Assembly: GCA_944325865.1 (NCBI GenBank)
Contig: CALVBS010000004.1
Coordinates: 124,001-188,000, forward strand
Reading direction: 5' to 3'
From: Candidatus Gastranaerophilales bacterium
GTDB lineage: Bacteria > Cyanobacteriota > Vampirovibrionia > Gastranaerophilales > Gastranaerophilaceae
DNA: 64,000 bases
Shown here: positions 51,683 to 60,406 of the stretch, piece by piece
Position numbering within the stretch: position 1 is the stretch's first letter
Layout of the letters: every line of letters starts with the position of its first letter
Translations under genes and position numbers: made by a program
The notes under the pieces: generated by a model
Seen by the model: the letters and a program-made list of their open reading frames with translations, nothing else
What the model was told of the DNA's origin: nothing
Database searches by the model: none

Positions 51683-51714
51683 TGCCGGAACTATATTGTT
51701 CCGGCAGACTTTTT
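51683..51714 (+). terminator. Terminator after rubrerythrin copy 2
   Basis: TGCCGGAAC (51683-51691), TATATT and GTTCCGGCA (51698-51706) form a strong stem followed by GACTTTTT. Confidence 0.9.
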
Positions 51715-51805
51715 AAATTCAATATAACCGTTACAAAATGATACGATTTTAATTTTACTGTTGGCTTTTATGTGCATTGGGCATATAATCGGAATAGGGA
51801 TGAGT

Positions 51806-54800
51806 ATGAGCAAAAAAACACCGATATTTATAACTTTATCACTTATAGTTTTATACGGCATATATTATTTTGGGATACCGGCTGTTTTAAATACATCAAA
51901 AGCCGTACACTTTATAAAGCATACTATTGAAAGCTCTACCGGTTATAAAATCGGATTTAAAAATCTTACATTCAAAATGGGCTATACTCCTTCAATTTGG
52001 ATTAGAGCCGATGAATTTGCTATTTTGAATAAGGATAACTCCAAAGCACTTTGTATAAATAATTCAAAAATTAAAATCGCATTATTTCCTCTTTTATTTA
52101 AAAATTTGGAAATAAAACATTTCAGTTCAGACAACTCAGTTGCAAATATGTCTGTGGATAAAAATTCTCAAATAAAACTCGGGGACTATCCGCTTCAGTT
52201 CAAATCTGAACGACAAATTAACCTGAATAAAGTTTCAGTACTTTTGCATAATTACAAAATTAATGTAAGAGAAAATATCCAGAATAAAGATATTGTGATT
52301 GACGGAGAACTACTTAATATAGATGAATACGTAAAAGATAAGCATCTAAAAGCGGAAGTAAAATCTCTTATTACTGTTGATAATAAAACATCCAAAATTA
52401 ATCTTGATACCGAACTTAAGCTGCCTTTAGGTAAATTGGACGAAAATAAGTTATCTCTAAATGCTGACATAAAAGATTTGGATTTATCAGTTTTCAGTGC
52501 TTATATAAAATCAATTTCCAAAAATAAATACACTACAACAAAAGGTCTTTTGAACTTTACTGCCCAAACAAAAGTTAAAGGCGATAAACATAAGCAAATT
52601 ATTTCAACTCTTATTCTTGATAATTTCGGGATAATGAATAAGGATCTGGCACAGTCAAGTTACTGTGATGGCATCTTAACAATAAAAAGCGACATAGAAA
52701 CTTTAAGAAACGGGATACATATTAACAGTTTATCAGTTAAGGCTCCGCAGGTTGATGTTTCGGCAAACGGTGATGTTACCAGACTGAACGAGAAAATTCC
52801 GTATCTTAATGTAAAAACAGTCATCAACCCGTCCAGAACAGAAAAAGCAATCCCTATACTCCCTGGATACGAAAACCTGTTACCGGAATTTAACTTTTAT
52901 AAATTAAAAAAATACATCATTTATGCAGACGCCATAGGACATCTGGATATAATCGGAAAAGCTAATGCTCCGGAAATGTTCGGTGATATTTTGCTTTCCG
53001 ACGCATATCTTATAAAAAGAATTCCTAATACAAAAGAAGGTGCCCGAATAAAACTTTCACTGAACAAACAAATTATGCATCTGGATGCCTGGGTTGAAAC
53101 AGATCCAAATCAGGAAGTAACCGTTATAGGAGACTTCAAGCTTTTCATAAACAGACGATCTGATTTACATATAAAAAGTACAAAGAATATAAGTCTTGAA
53201 AAGGCTATTGTCGTTGTTAATCCGCTACATGAAATATTAAAATTTGAACTTGGTCCGGTACCAATGATGACCCTAAGCGGATATGGAAATATGGATTTAC
53301 GCACATCAGGAACAAAAGCTGAACCGCACGCCTGGGGAACAATGAAGTTTCATAAAGCTTCCGCTGCTTTTAACGACATACATCATGTCGAGTTGAAAAA
53401 TATGGAAGGGGATTTGCAGTTTAATGACAGAGATGTAACTTTTAAAACAACAAAAGCAACATTAAACAGCCTGCCGGTAAAAGTTAGCGGAACATGTTCA
53501 CTTGCCGGAGGTATGGATTTTATAGCGATAGCAAACGGTCAAGATTTAATCAATTATATGAAGGCCATAAAAAGCTCTCCAATGCTTAAAGAACTTCAAG
53601 AAGTTGTTGCCCCTGTAGAATATGCACTAGGACAGGCAGATTTATACCTGAATCTTACCGGCACAATGAAAAGCGGTGATGAAATAATCTTTAACCAAAA
53701 TTTATTTGCAAAAGGTTATCTTGATTTACATGCAGCAACAATGACTGTTAAAGATTTTCCTGCTGTATTTAAAAAGATTTCCGGCAGAATAAATTTTGAA
53801 AATAATGACGGGGATTTTGATGTTGTAACAACCGTCGGTAATTCATTGATAAAGACGAACGGTACAATTAAAAATGAAATAATAAATGCCAATGCCTCAT
53901 CCGATAAATTTAATGTTGGAGACGGACTTGATATTGCGGTTAAATTGGATTCCAGAATTCCGAACATAAAAGATTTGAAATCGGTAAATACGGCATTTAC
54001 CGCTCACTATAAAGGTAAAGCAGATAATGTAATCCACTTTGACGGCTTAACGGTGAACGGAAAAATTTATAATAACAGAGGTTCAAAACAGGCACTGATT
54101 CTTAGCAATAACGGGACCTTCAATCTTAAAAATCTTCATTTGACACTTTCACCGTTAAAAGGAACATTTAAAAACAGTCCGTTTACTGCTGAAAATGTTG
54201 AAATTCATAATATGTTCTCAGGTAAAGAAATTATCAGCGGAAACTTCAATATCAGAAACTTTGACCTTGCAAATTTAAATGATCAGAGCTTTTTCCATGA
54301 AATATATCCGCAATATAAAGACGAACTGAAAGACTTTACACGATTTAACGGTAAAATAAATCTTGCTTCACGAATAAAAAATAATAAAATCAGATTATTT
54401 ACACAACTTAATGACACAAACTTTGTTTACAGACCAAAACATATAAGAGTATCCGTTCAAAACGGAAATATACTCCTTAATGACAATAATCTAAACTTAA
54501 ATAATATCAATTCATTTGTCGGAAGAATGCCTTTATATTTGAATGGAAGAATTACAAATGTTCAAAAAAATCCTTCTGCAGATATTTATATAAATGCAAA
54601 ACCTACACAGGAATTCTTTGATCAGTTCTTCAACAACAAATCCGTTTATCCGATAAAACTTAAAGGTGACGTAAATTGTACCTCCAGACTCCGCGGACCG
54701 TTGGATAACCTGAAACTGAAAGCAGAACTTAAACTTGATGAAGAATCAAGCCTGTATTATATGGGAGCCATCATAGGAGATGCCGAGAATCCGGTAAGAA

Positions 54801-56269
54801 TAAATCTTGATAGTACTTATACTCCGAAATATGTAAAAATAAACCAGTTTAAATATGACAAAATTATCACATCTCAAAATAATAAACAATTCCCGAATAC
54901 ACAGCTTACCGCAAACGGAACAATCGGTTTTATTGATAAAAATAACGTAAGTTTCAATAACTTTAAAGTTAAAACACACAATCCGACCGACGCAAAAATA
55001 TTCAATATTATATTTAAAAAACCTCTAATGAAACAGGGGGTATTTACTTCAGACCTTACTATTAACGGAACAGCACTTGCACCAAGGATTCTAGGCCAGC
55101 TTGATGTTACAAGTATTGATGTTCCGTTCTTTGATGCAACAGTCAACGATATACATTTTGATTTTAAAAAAGATTTTGTAAATATTAGCTCAAAAGGAAA
55201 TATCTTAACAAATAATATTACACTTAAAGCATTAATGAAAAATAACCTTGTAATGCCTCTTGTATTTGAAGATATAAAACTTCATTTTGATAATCTGGAC
55301 TTGAACAAAATAACACAATCCCTTCAGGATTATGATGCTGATTTATACAAACAACAGATTGCAACCGAAAATCAAATGAAGGAATTTAATCCTGAAAATA
55401 TTATTATTAAAAAAGCAGAAATTACAGCAGATACTATTCTCTTAAAAGCAATAGAAGCAAGTACATTTAAAGCCATAGCCAGTATGAACAAATCATTGGT
55501 TTTTGATGTCAAAAACTATGAATTTACCCTTGCACAGGGAAATGTTTCCGGTAATCTTCAATATAATCTTTTGACAAAAGATTTAAGTTTGTATTCACAA
55601 ATAAATAATGCTAATGCTCAAATAATTTCTGAATCTCTGTTTGACTTAAAAGGACAGCTTTACGGAACGGTAAACGGGGATATGACATTCAAATGCGATG
55701 GGAAAAGCCAGCCGTCCTGCTTAAGTTCATTATCAGGGGAAGGGAAATTTGAAGTTGCTCAGGGCAGAATGCCGAAATTAGGCTCTTTAGAATATCTTTT
55801 AAAAGCTGCAAACCTTGCAAAAGGAGGGATTACAGGATTATCAATCAACGGTATTATTGACCTTATAACCCCTTTAAAAACAGGGGAATTCGACAGCATA
55901 AGCGGCAGTTATATAATAAAAGACGGTATTGCTCAGGATATTAATATTTACTCAAAAGGCAATGCATTGAATCTATACTTAACAGGCTCATACAATGTAG
56001 TAACATCCGTAGCCGACATGATAGTTTTTGGAACCCTTTCAAATAACATTACAAATGTATTCGGACGCATTAAAAACGCATCTTTGAATACATTATTGAA
56101 CACTATTCCACTGTTAAACAAAAATGAAATATCTCCTGAACTGGAAGCAGAGCTTAGCAAAATTCCTAATTATAATACCGGTAAAAATATTTTCAGAATA
56201 TTTGCCGTTGACATCGACGGCGACATCAACGGCATTAATTATGTTAAAAGCTTTAAGTGGGTAAAATAA
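51806..56269 (+). CDS. Giant AsmA-like envelope protein
   Basis: This 1487-residue protein has one N-terminal membrane helix (about residues 5-25, PIFITLSLIVLYGIYYFGI), then an entirely periplasmic, beta-rich body of repeated blocks of about 100 residues, as in AsmA/YhdP/TamB-type proteins. The C-terminal 200 residues, with LSGEGKFEVAQGRMPKLGSL and the TGEFDSISGSYIIKDGIAQD segment, match the AsmA-like C-terminal domain. Such proteins form long grooves thought to carry phospholipids to the outer membrane. The ATG at 51806 is preceded by AGGGA; earlier in-frame starts lie before it but lack a good site. It is monocistronic. Confidence 0.85.
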   Translation: MSKKTPIFITLSLIVLYGIYYFGIPAVLNTSKAVHFIKHTIESSTGYKIGFKNLTFKMGYTPSIWIRADEFAILNKDNSKALCINNSKIKIALFPLLFKNLEIKHFSSDNSVANMSVDKNSQIKLGDYPLQFKSERQINLNKVSVLLHNYKINVRENIQNKDIVIDGELLNIDEYVKDKHLKAEVKSLITVDNKTSKINLDTELKLPLGKLDENKLSLNADIKDLDLSVFSAYIKSISKNKYTTTKGLLNFTAQTKVKGDKHKQIISTLILDNFGIMNKDLAQSSYCDGILTIKSDIETLRNGIHINSLSVKAPQVDVSANGDVTRLNEKIPYLNVKTVINPSRTEKAIPILPGYENLLPEFNFYKLKKYIIYADAIGHLDIIGKANAPEMFGDILLSDAYLIKRIPNTKEGARIKLSLNKQIMHLDAWVETDPNQEVTVIGDFKLFINRRSDLHIKSTKNISLEKAIVVVNPLHEILKFELGPVPMMTLSGYGNMDLRTSGTKAEPHAWGTMKFHKASAAFNDIHHVELKNMEGDLQFNDRDVTFKTTKATLNSLPVKVSGTCSLAGGMDFIAIANGQDLINYMKAIKSSPMLKELQEVVAPVEYALGQADLYLNLTGTMKSGDEIIFNQNLFAKGYLDLHAATMTVKDFPAVFKKISGRINFENNDGDFDVVTTVGNSLIKTNGTIKNEIINANASSDKFNVGDGLDIAVKLDSRIPNIKDLKSVNTAFTAHYKGKADNVIHFDGLTVNGKIYNNRGSKQALILSNNGTFNLKNLHLTLSPLKGTFKNSPFTAENVEIHNMFSGKEIISGNFNIRNFDLANLNDQSFFHEIYPQYKDELKDFTRFNGKINLASRIKNNKIRLFTQLNDTNFVYRPKHIRVSVQNGNILLNDNNLNLNNINSFVGRMPLYLNGRITNVQKNPSADIYINAKPTQEFFDQFFNNKSVYPIKLKGDVNCTSRLRGPLDNLKLKAELKLDEESSLYYMGAIIGDAENPVRINLDSTYTPKYVKINQFKYDKIITSQNNKQFPNTQLTANGTIGFIDKNNVSFNNFKVKTHNPTDAKIFNIIFKKPLMKQGVFTSDLTINGTALAPRILGQLDVTSIDVPFFDATVNDIHFDFKKDFVNISSKGNILTNNITLKALMKNNLVMPLVFEDIKLHFDNLDLNKITQSLQDYDADLYKQQIATENQMKEFNPENIIIKKAEITADTILLKAIEASTFKAIASMNKSLVFDVKNYEFTLAQGNVSGNLQYNLLTKDLSLYSQINNANAQIISESLFDLKGQLYGTVNGDMTFKCDGKSQPSCLSSLSGEGKFEVAQGRMPKLGSLEYLLKAANLAKGGITGLSINGIIDLITPLKTGEFDSISGSYIIKDGIAQDINIYSKGNALNLYLTGSYNVVTSVADMIVFGTLSNNITNVFGRIKNASLNTLLNTIPLLNKNEISPELEAELSKIPNYNTGKNIFRIFAVDIDGDINGINYVKSFKWVK

Positions 56270-56278
56270 CGGAACGAT

Positions 56279-57052
56279 TTAATAATCCATATCCCAGCCG
56301 TTTTCAATAACTCTGGCTCCGCATCCATCACCTGTTGTATGTTTAGAAGGTCCGCAGCTGTTATTTTTTTTCCAGTAACCGCTGTCATCATGATTATTAA
56401 ACATTGAATACTTCATACTGCCTTTAGGCACTAAATGACCTGTTGATGTTAAGTCAAACCAGAAAATATCGCGTCCGTACTTATTTGGTTTTGCAGTCCC
56501 GTTTATGTCAAACCTGAAATAACCTTGCAACATATAATCTCCTGTTGTTTCATCCGCAATATTTTCATATAAAGGAACACCTCTTGATTTTTTCCAGAAT
56601 CTGAAATAATGATTTATTGCACTGCCGTCAGGTAAAATCAAATAATAGTGTCCTTTTGAATTATTATCATCACGCCCGTCCAGCATATATGTTTTTAAAT
56701 CTTCAGTCGGCAAAAACTCTTTTGCCCCGAGAGCTTTATTAAGCTCATTAAAAAATGTTTCACATCCGTAATCTGCAGGATAATGACCTTCTTCACATTG
56801 AGCCCAGGTTATCGACTGAAACAAAGATGTGTCCTCAAGACTATCGGCCATTTCTGATGCCATTATATACGTAAATCTCTGCTCTAAAAAAGAAACTGCT
56901 TTTTTTAATTTTACTGTATAAACAAAATTGTTATAACTGTGAATAAATGCCGGAAGAGTCATAGCTGCAACTATTCCGATTATGCCGAGCGTTATAAGAA
57001 CTTCCGCAAGCGTAAATGCGGACTTTCTCTTTTTGAGTAAATCCTCCGGCAC
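56279..57052 (-). CDS. Prepilin-like protein downstream of a poly-G tract (frame broken from the upstream start)
   Basis: This 257-residue prepilin-like protein, read from a GTG at 57052, has leader MPEDLLKKRKSA then FTLAEVLITLGIIGIVAAMT. It carries the DINGTAKPNKYGRDIFWFDL motif and ends CGARVIENGWDMDY. A better start exists at 57182: AAAGGAGAG lies five bases before that ATG, but ten G at 57143-57152 put it out of frame, giving a stop after 15 codons. Removal of one G would fuse it without interruption to this gene, giving a 55-residue leader. A weaker internal site (GGGAGG ten bases before the GTG) may still allow expression, so OFF is not certain. Confidence 0.82.
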   Translation of the reverse strand: MPEDLLKKRKSAFTLAEVLITLGIIGIVAAMTLPAFIHSYNNFVYTVKLKKAVSFLEQRFTYIMASEMADSLEDTSLFQSITWAQCEEGHYPADYGCETFFNELNKALGAKEFLPTEDLKTYMLDGRDDNNSKGHYYLILPDGSAINHYFRFWKKSRGVPLYENIADETTGDYMLQGYFRFDINGTAKPNKYGRDIFWFDLTSTGHLVPKGSMKYSMFNNHDDSGYWKKNNSCGPSKHTTGDGCGARVIENGWDMDY

Positions 57053-57134
57053 ATTCGTGCCACCTCCCTTACCATGGAGGCTTTTAGATTTTATATTTTC
57101 CGAACCACCTAAAAACTCAAGCGGAGAGCTTAAA

Positions 57135-57182
57135 TTACCTTGCCCCCCCCCCGAAAAAGCTTACTATACTTAACTTTTGCAT
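57135..57182 (-). other. Short open frame from the upstream start of the phase-variable prepilin
   Basis: Starting at the ATG at 57182, which has the strongest ribosome site of the locus, the frame reads MQKLSIVSFFGGGAR and stops. After one G less in the tract the same start would run through QGNLSSPLEFLGGSEN and on to the prepilin with no stop. This is the aborted form of the gene rather than an independent peptide. Confidence 0.75.
57143..57152 (-). repeat. Ten-G homopolymer in prepilin leader (OFF frame)
   Basis: Ten consecutive C on the plus strand (ten G in the coding strand), ten codons after the ATG at 57182. Nine (or twelve) G would restore the frame; eleven gives a 17-codon ORF. The same ten-G length and the following Leu-Ser-Ser codons also appear in the prepilin at 46.7 kb, so the arrangement is unlikely to be chance. 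Confidence 0.85.
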
Positions 57183-57239
57183 ATTTACTCTCCTTTTTTA
57201 TTATATATACTTAAATTGTAAACTATTTTTATAGAAATT

Positions 57240-57446
57240 TCAAGGTACAGGGTCATATCCGCCTTCGTGTAATGGATGGCATTTAGAAATTCTCTTTATA
57301 CCTAGCCAGCCGCCTTTTAATACACCGTATTTAATTATTGCCTGACGGGTATATTCAGAACATGTCGGATAAAAACGGCACACCGGCGGCGTATGCCTTG
57401 ATATTTTTTGATATATTCCAATTAGAAATAATATAAATTTCTTCAT
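57240..57446 (-). CDS. yidD: YidD membrane protein insertion factor
   Basis: This 68-residue protein has an N-terminal amphipathic or membrane helix ([16 protein letters not shown]) and the strongly conserved family motif [15 protein letters not shown], followed by [23 protein letters not shown]. YidD aids YidC-mediated insertion and is usually next to yidC/rnpA; here it lies three bases after flhA, which is unusual. It is followed 57 bases later by the poly-G prepilin gene on the same strand. Confidence 0.95.
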   Translation of the reverse strand: MKKFILFLIGIYQKISRHTPPVCRFYPTCSEYTRQAIIKYGVLKGGWLGIKRISKCHPLHEGGYDPVP

Positions 57447-57449
57447 TTA

Positions 57450-59546
57450 CTATAATTCCGTCATTGCACTATCACCAATAGTATCAACAGCCTCAACCTT
57501 GATATCGGTAATCAATTCTGAATAAGAAATTACGACAATAGTCGGAATATGGCGTTCCAAAAGCTGGTATAAAGGAAGCCTTATTCTCGGAGAACAAAGT
57601 ATTACCGGCTGATGACCGCATGCCTGCTGTGCTCTAATCATTGTTGTTGCTGCACTTTCAATAAGTTCCTGCACCTGCATAGGATTCAAAAGAAACATTG
57701 TACCGAGCTCGGTTCTCTGACAGCTGTCATCAAGAATTTTCTCCCAGTCAGGAGAAAGCGTAAGAGCATACAGAACCTTATCATCCCCAACATTAGAAAG
57801 ACAGATTTGACGTCCGAGTGCTGCACGGAGACGTTCCGACAAAATATCAGGTTCTTTAGAAAATCTAGCATAATCACAAAGTCTTTCAAAGACAAATATA
57901 ATATCCTTAATTGAAACCTTTTCCCTGATAAGGTTAACAAAAATCTTTCTTAAATCACTTGTAGAAATAATAGTCGGAACAAGGTCGTTAACAAGAGTAG
58001 GGTCTTGAGAACGAACAAGTTCCATAAGCTTAAGTACATCTGTTTTTGTCATAACTTCATCAACGTGTTTTCTAACACATTCCTGCAAATGTGTAACTAT
58101 AACATCAGTTGAATCTATAGCAGTAACAGAACGGGCAGCTTTGGCATCATCCGGAGAAATCCAGTATGCCTGAGTCTGATATGTAGGATCAATACCGATA
58201 ATTGCATCTTCAGGAACCTCTTTTCTCACAGCATCCCACTGATCGGCAATAACCATTAAACGCCCCGGATATACATAACCGGTAGCTACAGTATTACCAC
58301 GAATTGAAATCATATATTCATTGGCATCAAGTGCTGATGAATCCATAATTCTTATATTAGGAAGAATATACCCCAATTCATCCGTAACTCTTTGACGGAG
58401 TGCCGCAATTTTGGCAAGCAGCTGTCCTTCCTGATCAGGATCAGCAATTACAAGCAGATTTGAACCTACCTGTAAACTCAAAACATCAACCCCCAAACGT
58501 TCATACATTCTGTTCGGGTTAACCAAATCCTGCATGTTTTGTCTGACACTTTCCAGCTGCCCCAACTGAGACTGTACATCCGCGTTGATTAATACAGAGA
58601 ATCCGGCAACAAATAAGCCGATGGCAAATACCGTAAACGGAAGCCATGGCAATCCTGTCCAGTGCCCTGTCAGAGCGAGCAGAACCAGAAATCCGGCAGC
58701 AAAGAACAGTGCATTTGGTTTACTCATAATCTGTCCGGCAACGTCAGAACCTAATGATGCACTCTGAGCAGAGGAACGGGTCATAAATACGCCGGCTGCG
58801 ATTGACATCAGAAGAGACGGAACCTGTGAGGCCAAACCATCACCGATAGTAAGGATTGTATATTTTGAAACTGCATCTGCAAGCTGCATCTGATTCATTA
58901 AACATCCGATACACAATCCTCCGACAATGTTAATAATTACGATAATAATACCTGCAATAGTATCCCCTTTTACGAACTTCATCGCACCGTCCATACTACC
59001 GAAAAGGTTTGACTCTCTCTGCAAATCTTCACGTTTTTTTGTCGCTTCTTCCGGAGAAATTAAACCGGCATTAAAGTCAGCATCAATAGTCATCTGCTTA
59101 CCAGGCATAGCATCCAATGCAAATCTTGCCGCAACTTCTGCGATACGTTCAGCACCTTTTGTAATTACCATAAACTGAACAATCGTAATAATAAGAAATA
59201 TAACACCCCCAACAATCATATTTCCGCCGGTGACGAATGTTCCGAACGCATGAATAACTTCTCCGGCCTCCCCTTTTGCAAGGATAAGCCTTGTTGAAGC
59301 AATAGATAAACAAAGCCGGAACATTGTACCGATAAGAATTATTGAAGGGAATGAGGACAGTTCCAGAGTTTTTTGTACATAAAGAGCAAACATCAAAAGA
59401 ACTATTCCCAGAGTAATATTCAAACATATACAAATATTAACAATCCAATTAGGCAGCTCAACAAGAAGTATGACAATCAGGAACAATACAAAGATTGCCA
59501 TAAAAACTTCACTTAACGGATTTCCTGAACTTTGCCCCTGTGCCAT
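57450..59546 (-). CDS. flhA: Flagellar export protein FlhA
   Basis: This 698-residue gate protein of the flagellar type III export apparatus has eight N-terminal helices containing the FHIPEP signature (FALDAMPGKQMTIDADFNAG) and GDGLASQVPSLLMSIAAGVF. A large cytosolic nonameric-ring domain follows from about 330 (ISIRGNTVATGYVYPGRLMV; IGIDPTYQTQAYWISP). The start shares its base with the fliH stop. flhA normally pairs with flhB and fliI; neither is within the window. Confidence 0.95.
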   Translation of the reverse strand: MAQGQSSGNPLSEVFMAIFVLFLIVILLVELPNWIVNICICLNITLGIVLLMFALYVQKTLELSSFPSIILIGTMFRLCLSIASTRLILAKGEAGEVIHAFGTFVTGGNMIVGGVIFLIITIVQFMVITKGAERIAEVAARFALDAMPGKQMTIDADFNAGLISPEEATKKREDLQRESNLFGSMDGAMKFVKGDTIAGIIIVIINIVGGLCIGCLMNQMQLADAVSKYTILTIGDGLASQVPSLLMSIAAGVFMTRSSAQSASLGSDVAGQIMSKPNALFFAAGFLVLLALTGHWTGLPWLPFTVFAIGLFVAGFSVLINADVQSQLGQLESVRQNMQDLVNPNRMYERLGVDVLSLQVGSNLLVIADPDQEGQLLAKIAALRQRVTDELGYILPNIRIMDSSALDANEYMISIRGNTVATGYVYPGRLMVIADQWDAVRKEVPEDAIIGIDPTYQTQAYWISPDDAKAARSVTAIDSTDVIVTHLQECVRKHVDEVMTKTDVLKLMELVRSQDPTLVNDLVPTIISTSDLRKIFVNLIREKVSIKDIIFVFERLCDYARFSKEPDILSERLRAALGRQICLSNVGDDKVLYALTLSPDWEKILDDSCQRTELGTMFLLNPMQVQELIESAATTMIRAQQACGHQPVILCSPRIRLPLYQLLERHIPTIVVISYSELITDIKVEAVDTIGDSAMTEL

Positions 59547-60394
59547 CAGACTTCTTTCAATGCCTCATAAATTACCGACAACTGAGTTTCAATCGTCGCA
59601 TCCACTATACCGTTTGCTGTAGTAACCAAGCAGCCGCCTTCCGTAACTTCTTCATCCGCCAGAACCGAAACCTTAGCATCAAGTCCCGCCAAATTAAGAA
59701 TTTCCGGAACCTGCTGTTTTACGACATCGGCCTGAACAGGATTGACCCTTAGAGAAATTTTGTTTTCATCTTTTGACAGGCCTTTTAATACATCTACAAT
59801 AGTATTTATTAAAACCTGCGAATCTTCTTCAATTTCTTTTTTAATGATTTTTTGTGCAATATCAACACTTATCTGCAGAATATCAGGTGCAATCTGTTCG
59901 TAAACAGCCTGAGGAGCACTCATAAACATTTCAAAACTCTCACGTACCTGTTGAATTTCAGCCCGTGCCTGCTCCAATCCGGCCTGATAACCCTCATTTC
60001 TTGCGGCTTCTCTAATCGAATCAGCTTCCTCTCTCGCTCTTGATACAAGATTTCTGTCATCAACCCTTCTGAAACCCCGTCTTCTGTCACCTTTTCGACG
60101 TTCTTCCCGCTGTGTAAAGTCAATATTATCAAGACTAAATAAATCAATATCTTCCGGCTCAGCCGATACAGGCTGTTCCTGAGACTTAGTTTCAGAATTT
60201 AAACTTTGACTATCTGCAACATTTTCCTGTTGAGGAGGGGATAACATTTCATCAGAAACAATGTCAGCATTATTTTGTTCAACATCTTCACTGGCAGGCA
60301 CATCAAAAGTTTCCGCAGATATTTCTTCAGTCTGCAAAACCTCCTCCGGCACATTCCCCGATTCCCTGTTAAGCTTTTTCTTCTTAATAATCAT
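59546..60394 (-). CDS. fliH: FliH-like flagellar export regulator
   Basis: FliH holds and regulates the FliI ATPase. The 282-residue protein has a disordered acidic first part (about 1-85, Glu/Asp/Ser/Gln-rich) and a basic spot RREERRKGDRRRGFRRVDDR. A long helix follows (REEADSIREAARNEGYQAGL, with the Gly-rich spacing of FliH), and a C-terminal domain ends TEGGCLVTTANGIVDATIET, matching the FliH/YscL family. It overlaps flhA by one base. Its expected partner fliI does not follow, so the ATPase must be encoded elsewhere. Confidence 0.85.
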   Translation of the reverse strand: MIIKKKKLNRESGNVPEEVLQTEEISAETFDVPASEDVEQNNADIVSDEMLSPPQQENVADSQSLNSETKSQEQPVSAEPEDIDLFSLDNIDFTQREERRKGDRRRGFRRVDDRNLVSRAREEADSIREAARNEGYQAGLEQARAEIQQVRESFEMFMSAPQAVYEQIAPDILQISVDIAQKIIKKEIEEDSQVLINTIVDVLKGLSKDENKISLRVNPVQADVVKQQVPEILNLAGLDAKVSVLADEEVTEGGCLVTTANGIVDATIETQLSVIYEALKEV

Positions 60395-60406
60395 GATTTA
60401 ACAATA

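Noticed and set aside
56279-57052. Calling the second poly-G prepilin a pseudogene
   Set aside because: The coding part is intact, all family motifs are kept, and a one-base change in a homopolymer explains the frame break; a reversible switch or homopolymer base-call error is more likely than decay.
57183-57240. Dedicated promoter for the second poly-G prepilin
   Set aside because: A TATAAT hexamer is present at about 57205, but no acceptable -35 lies at 16-18 bases, so it may depend on upstream transcription.
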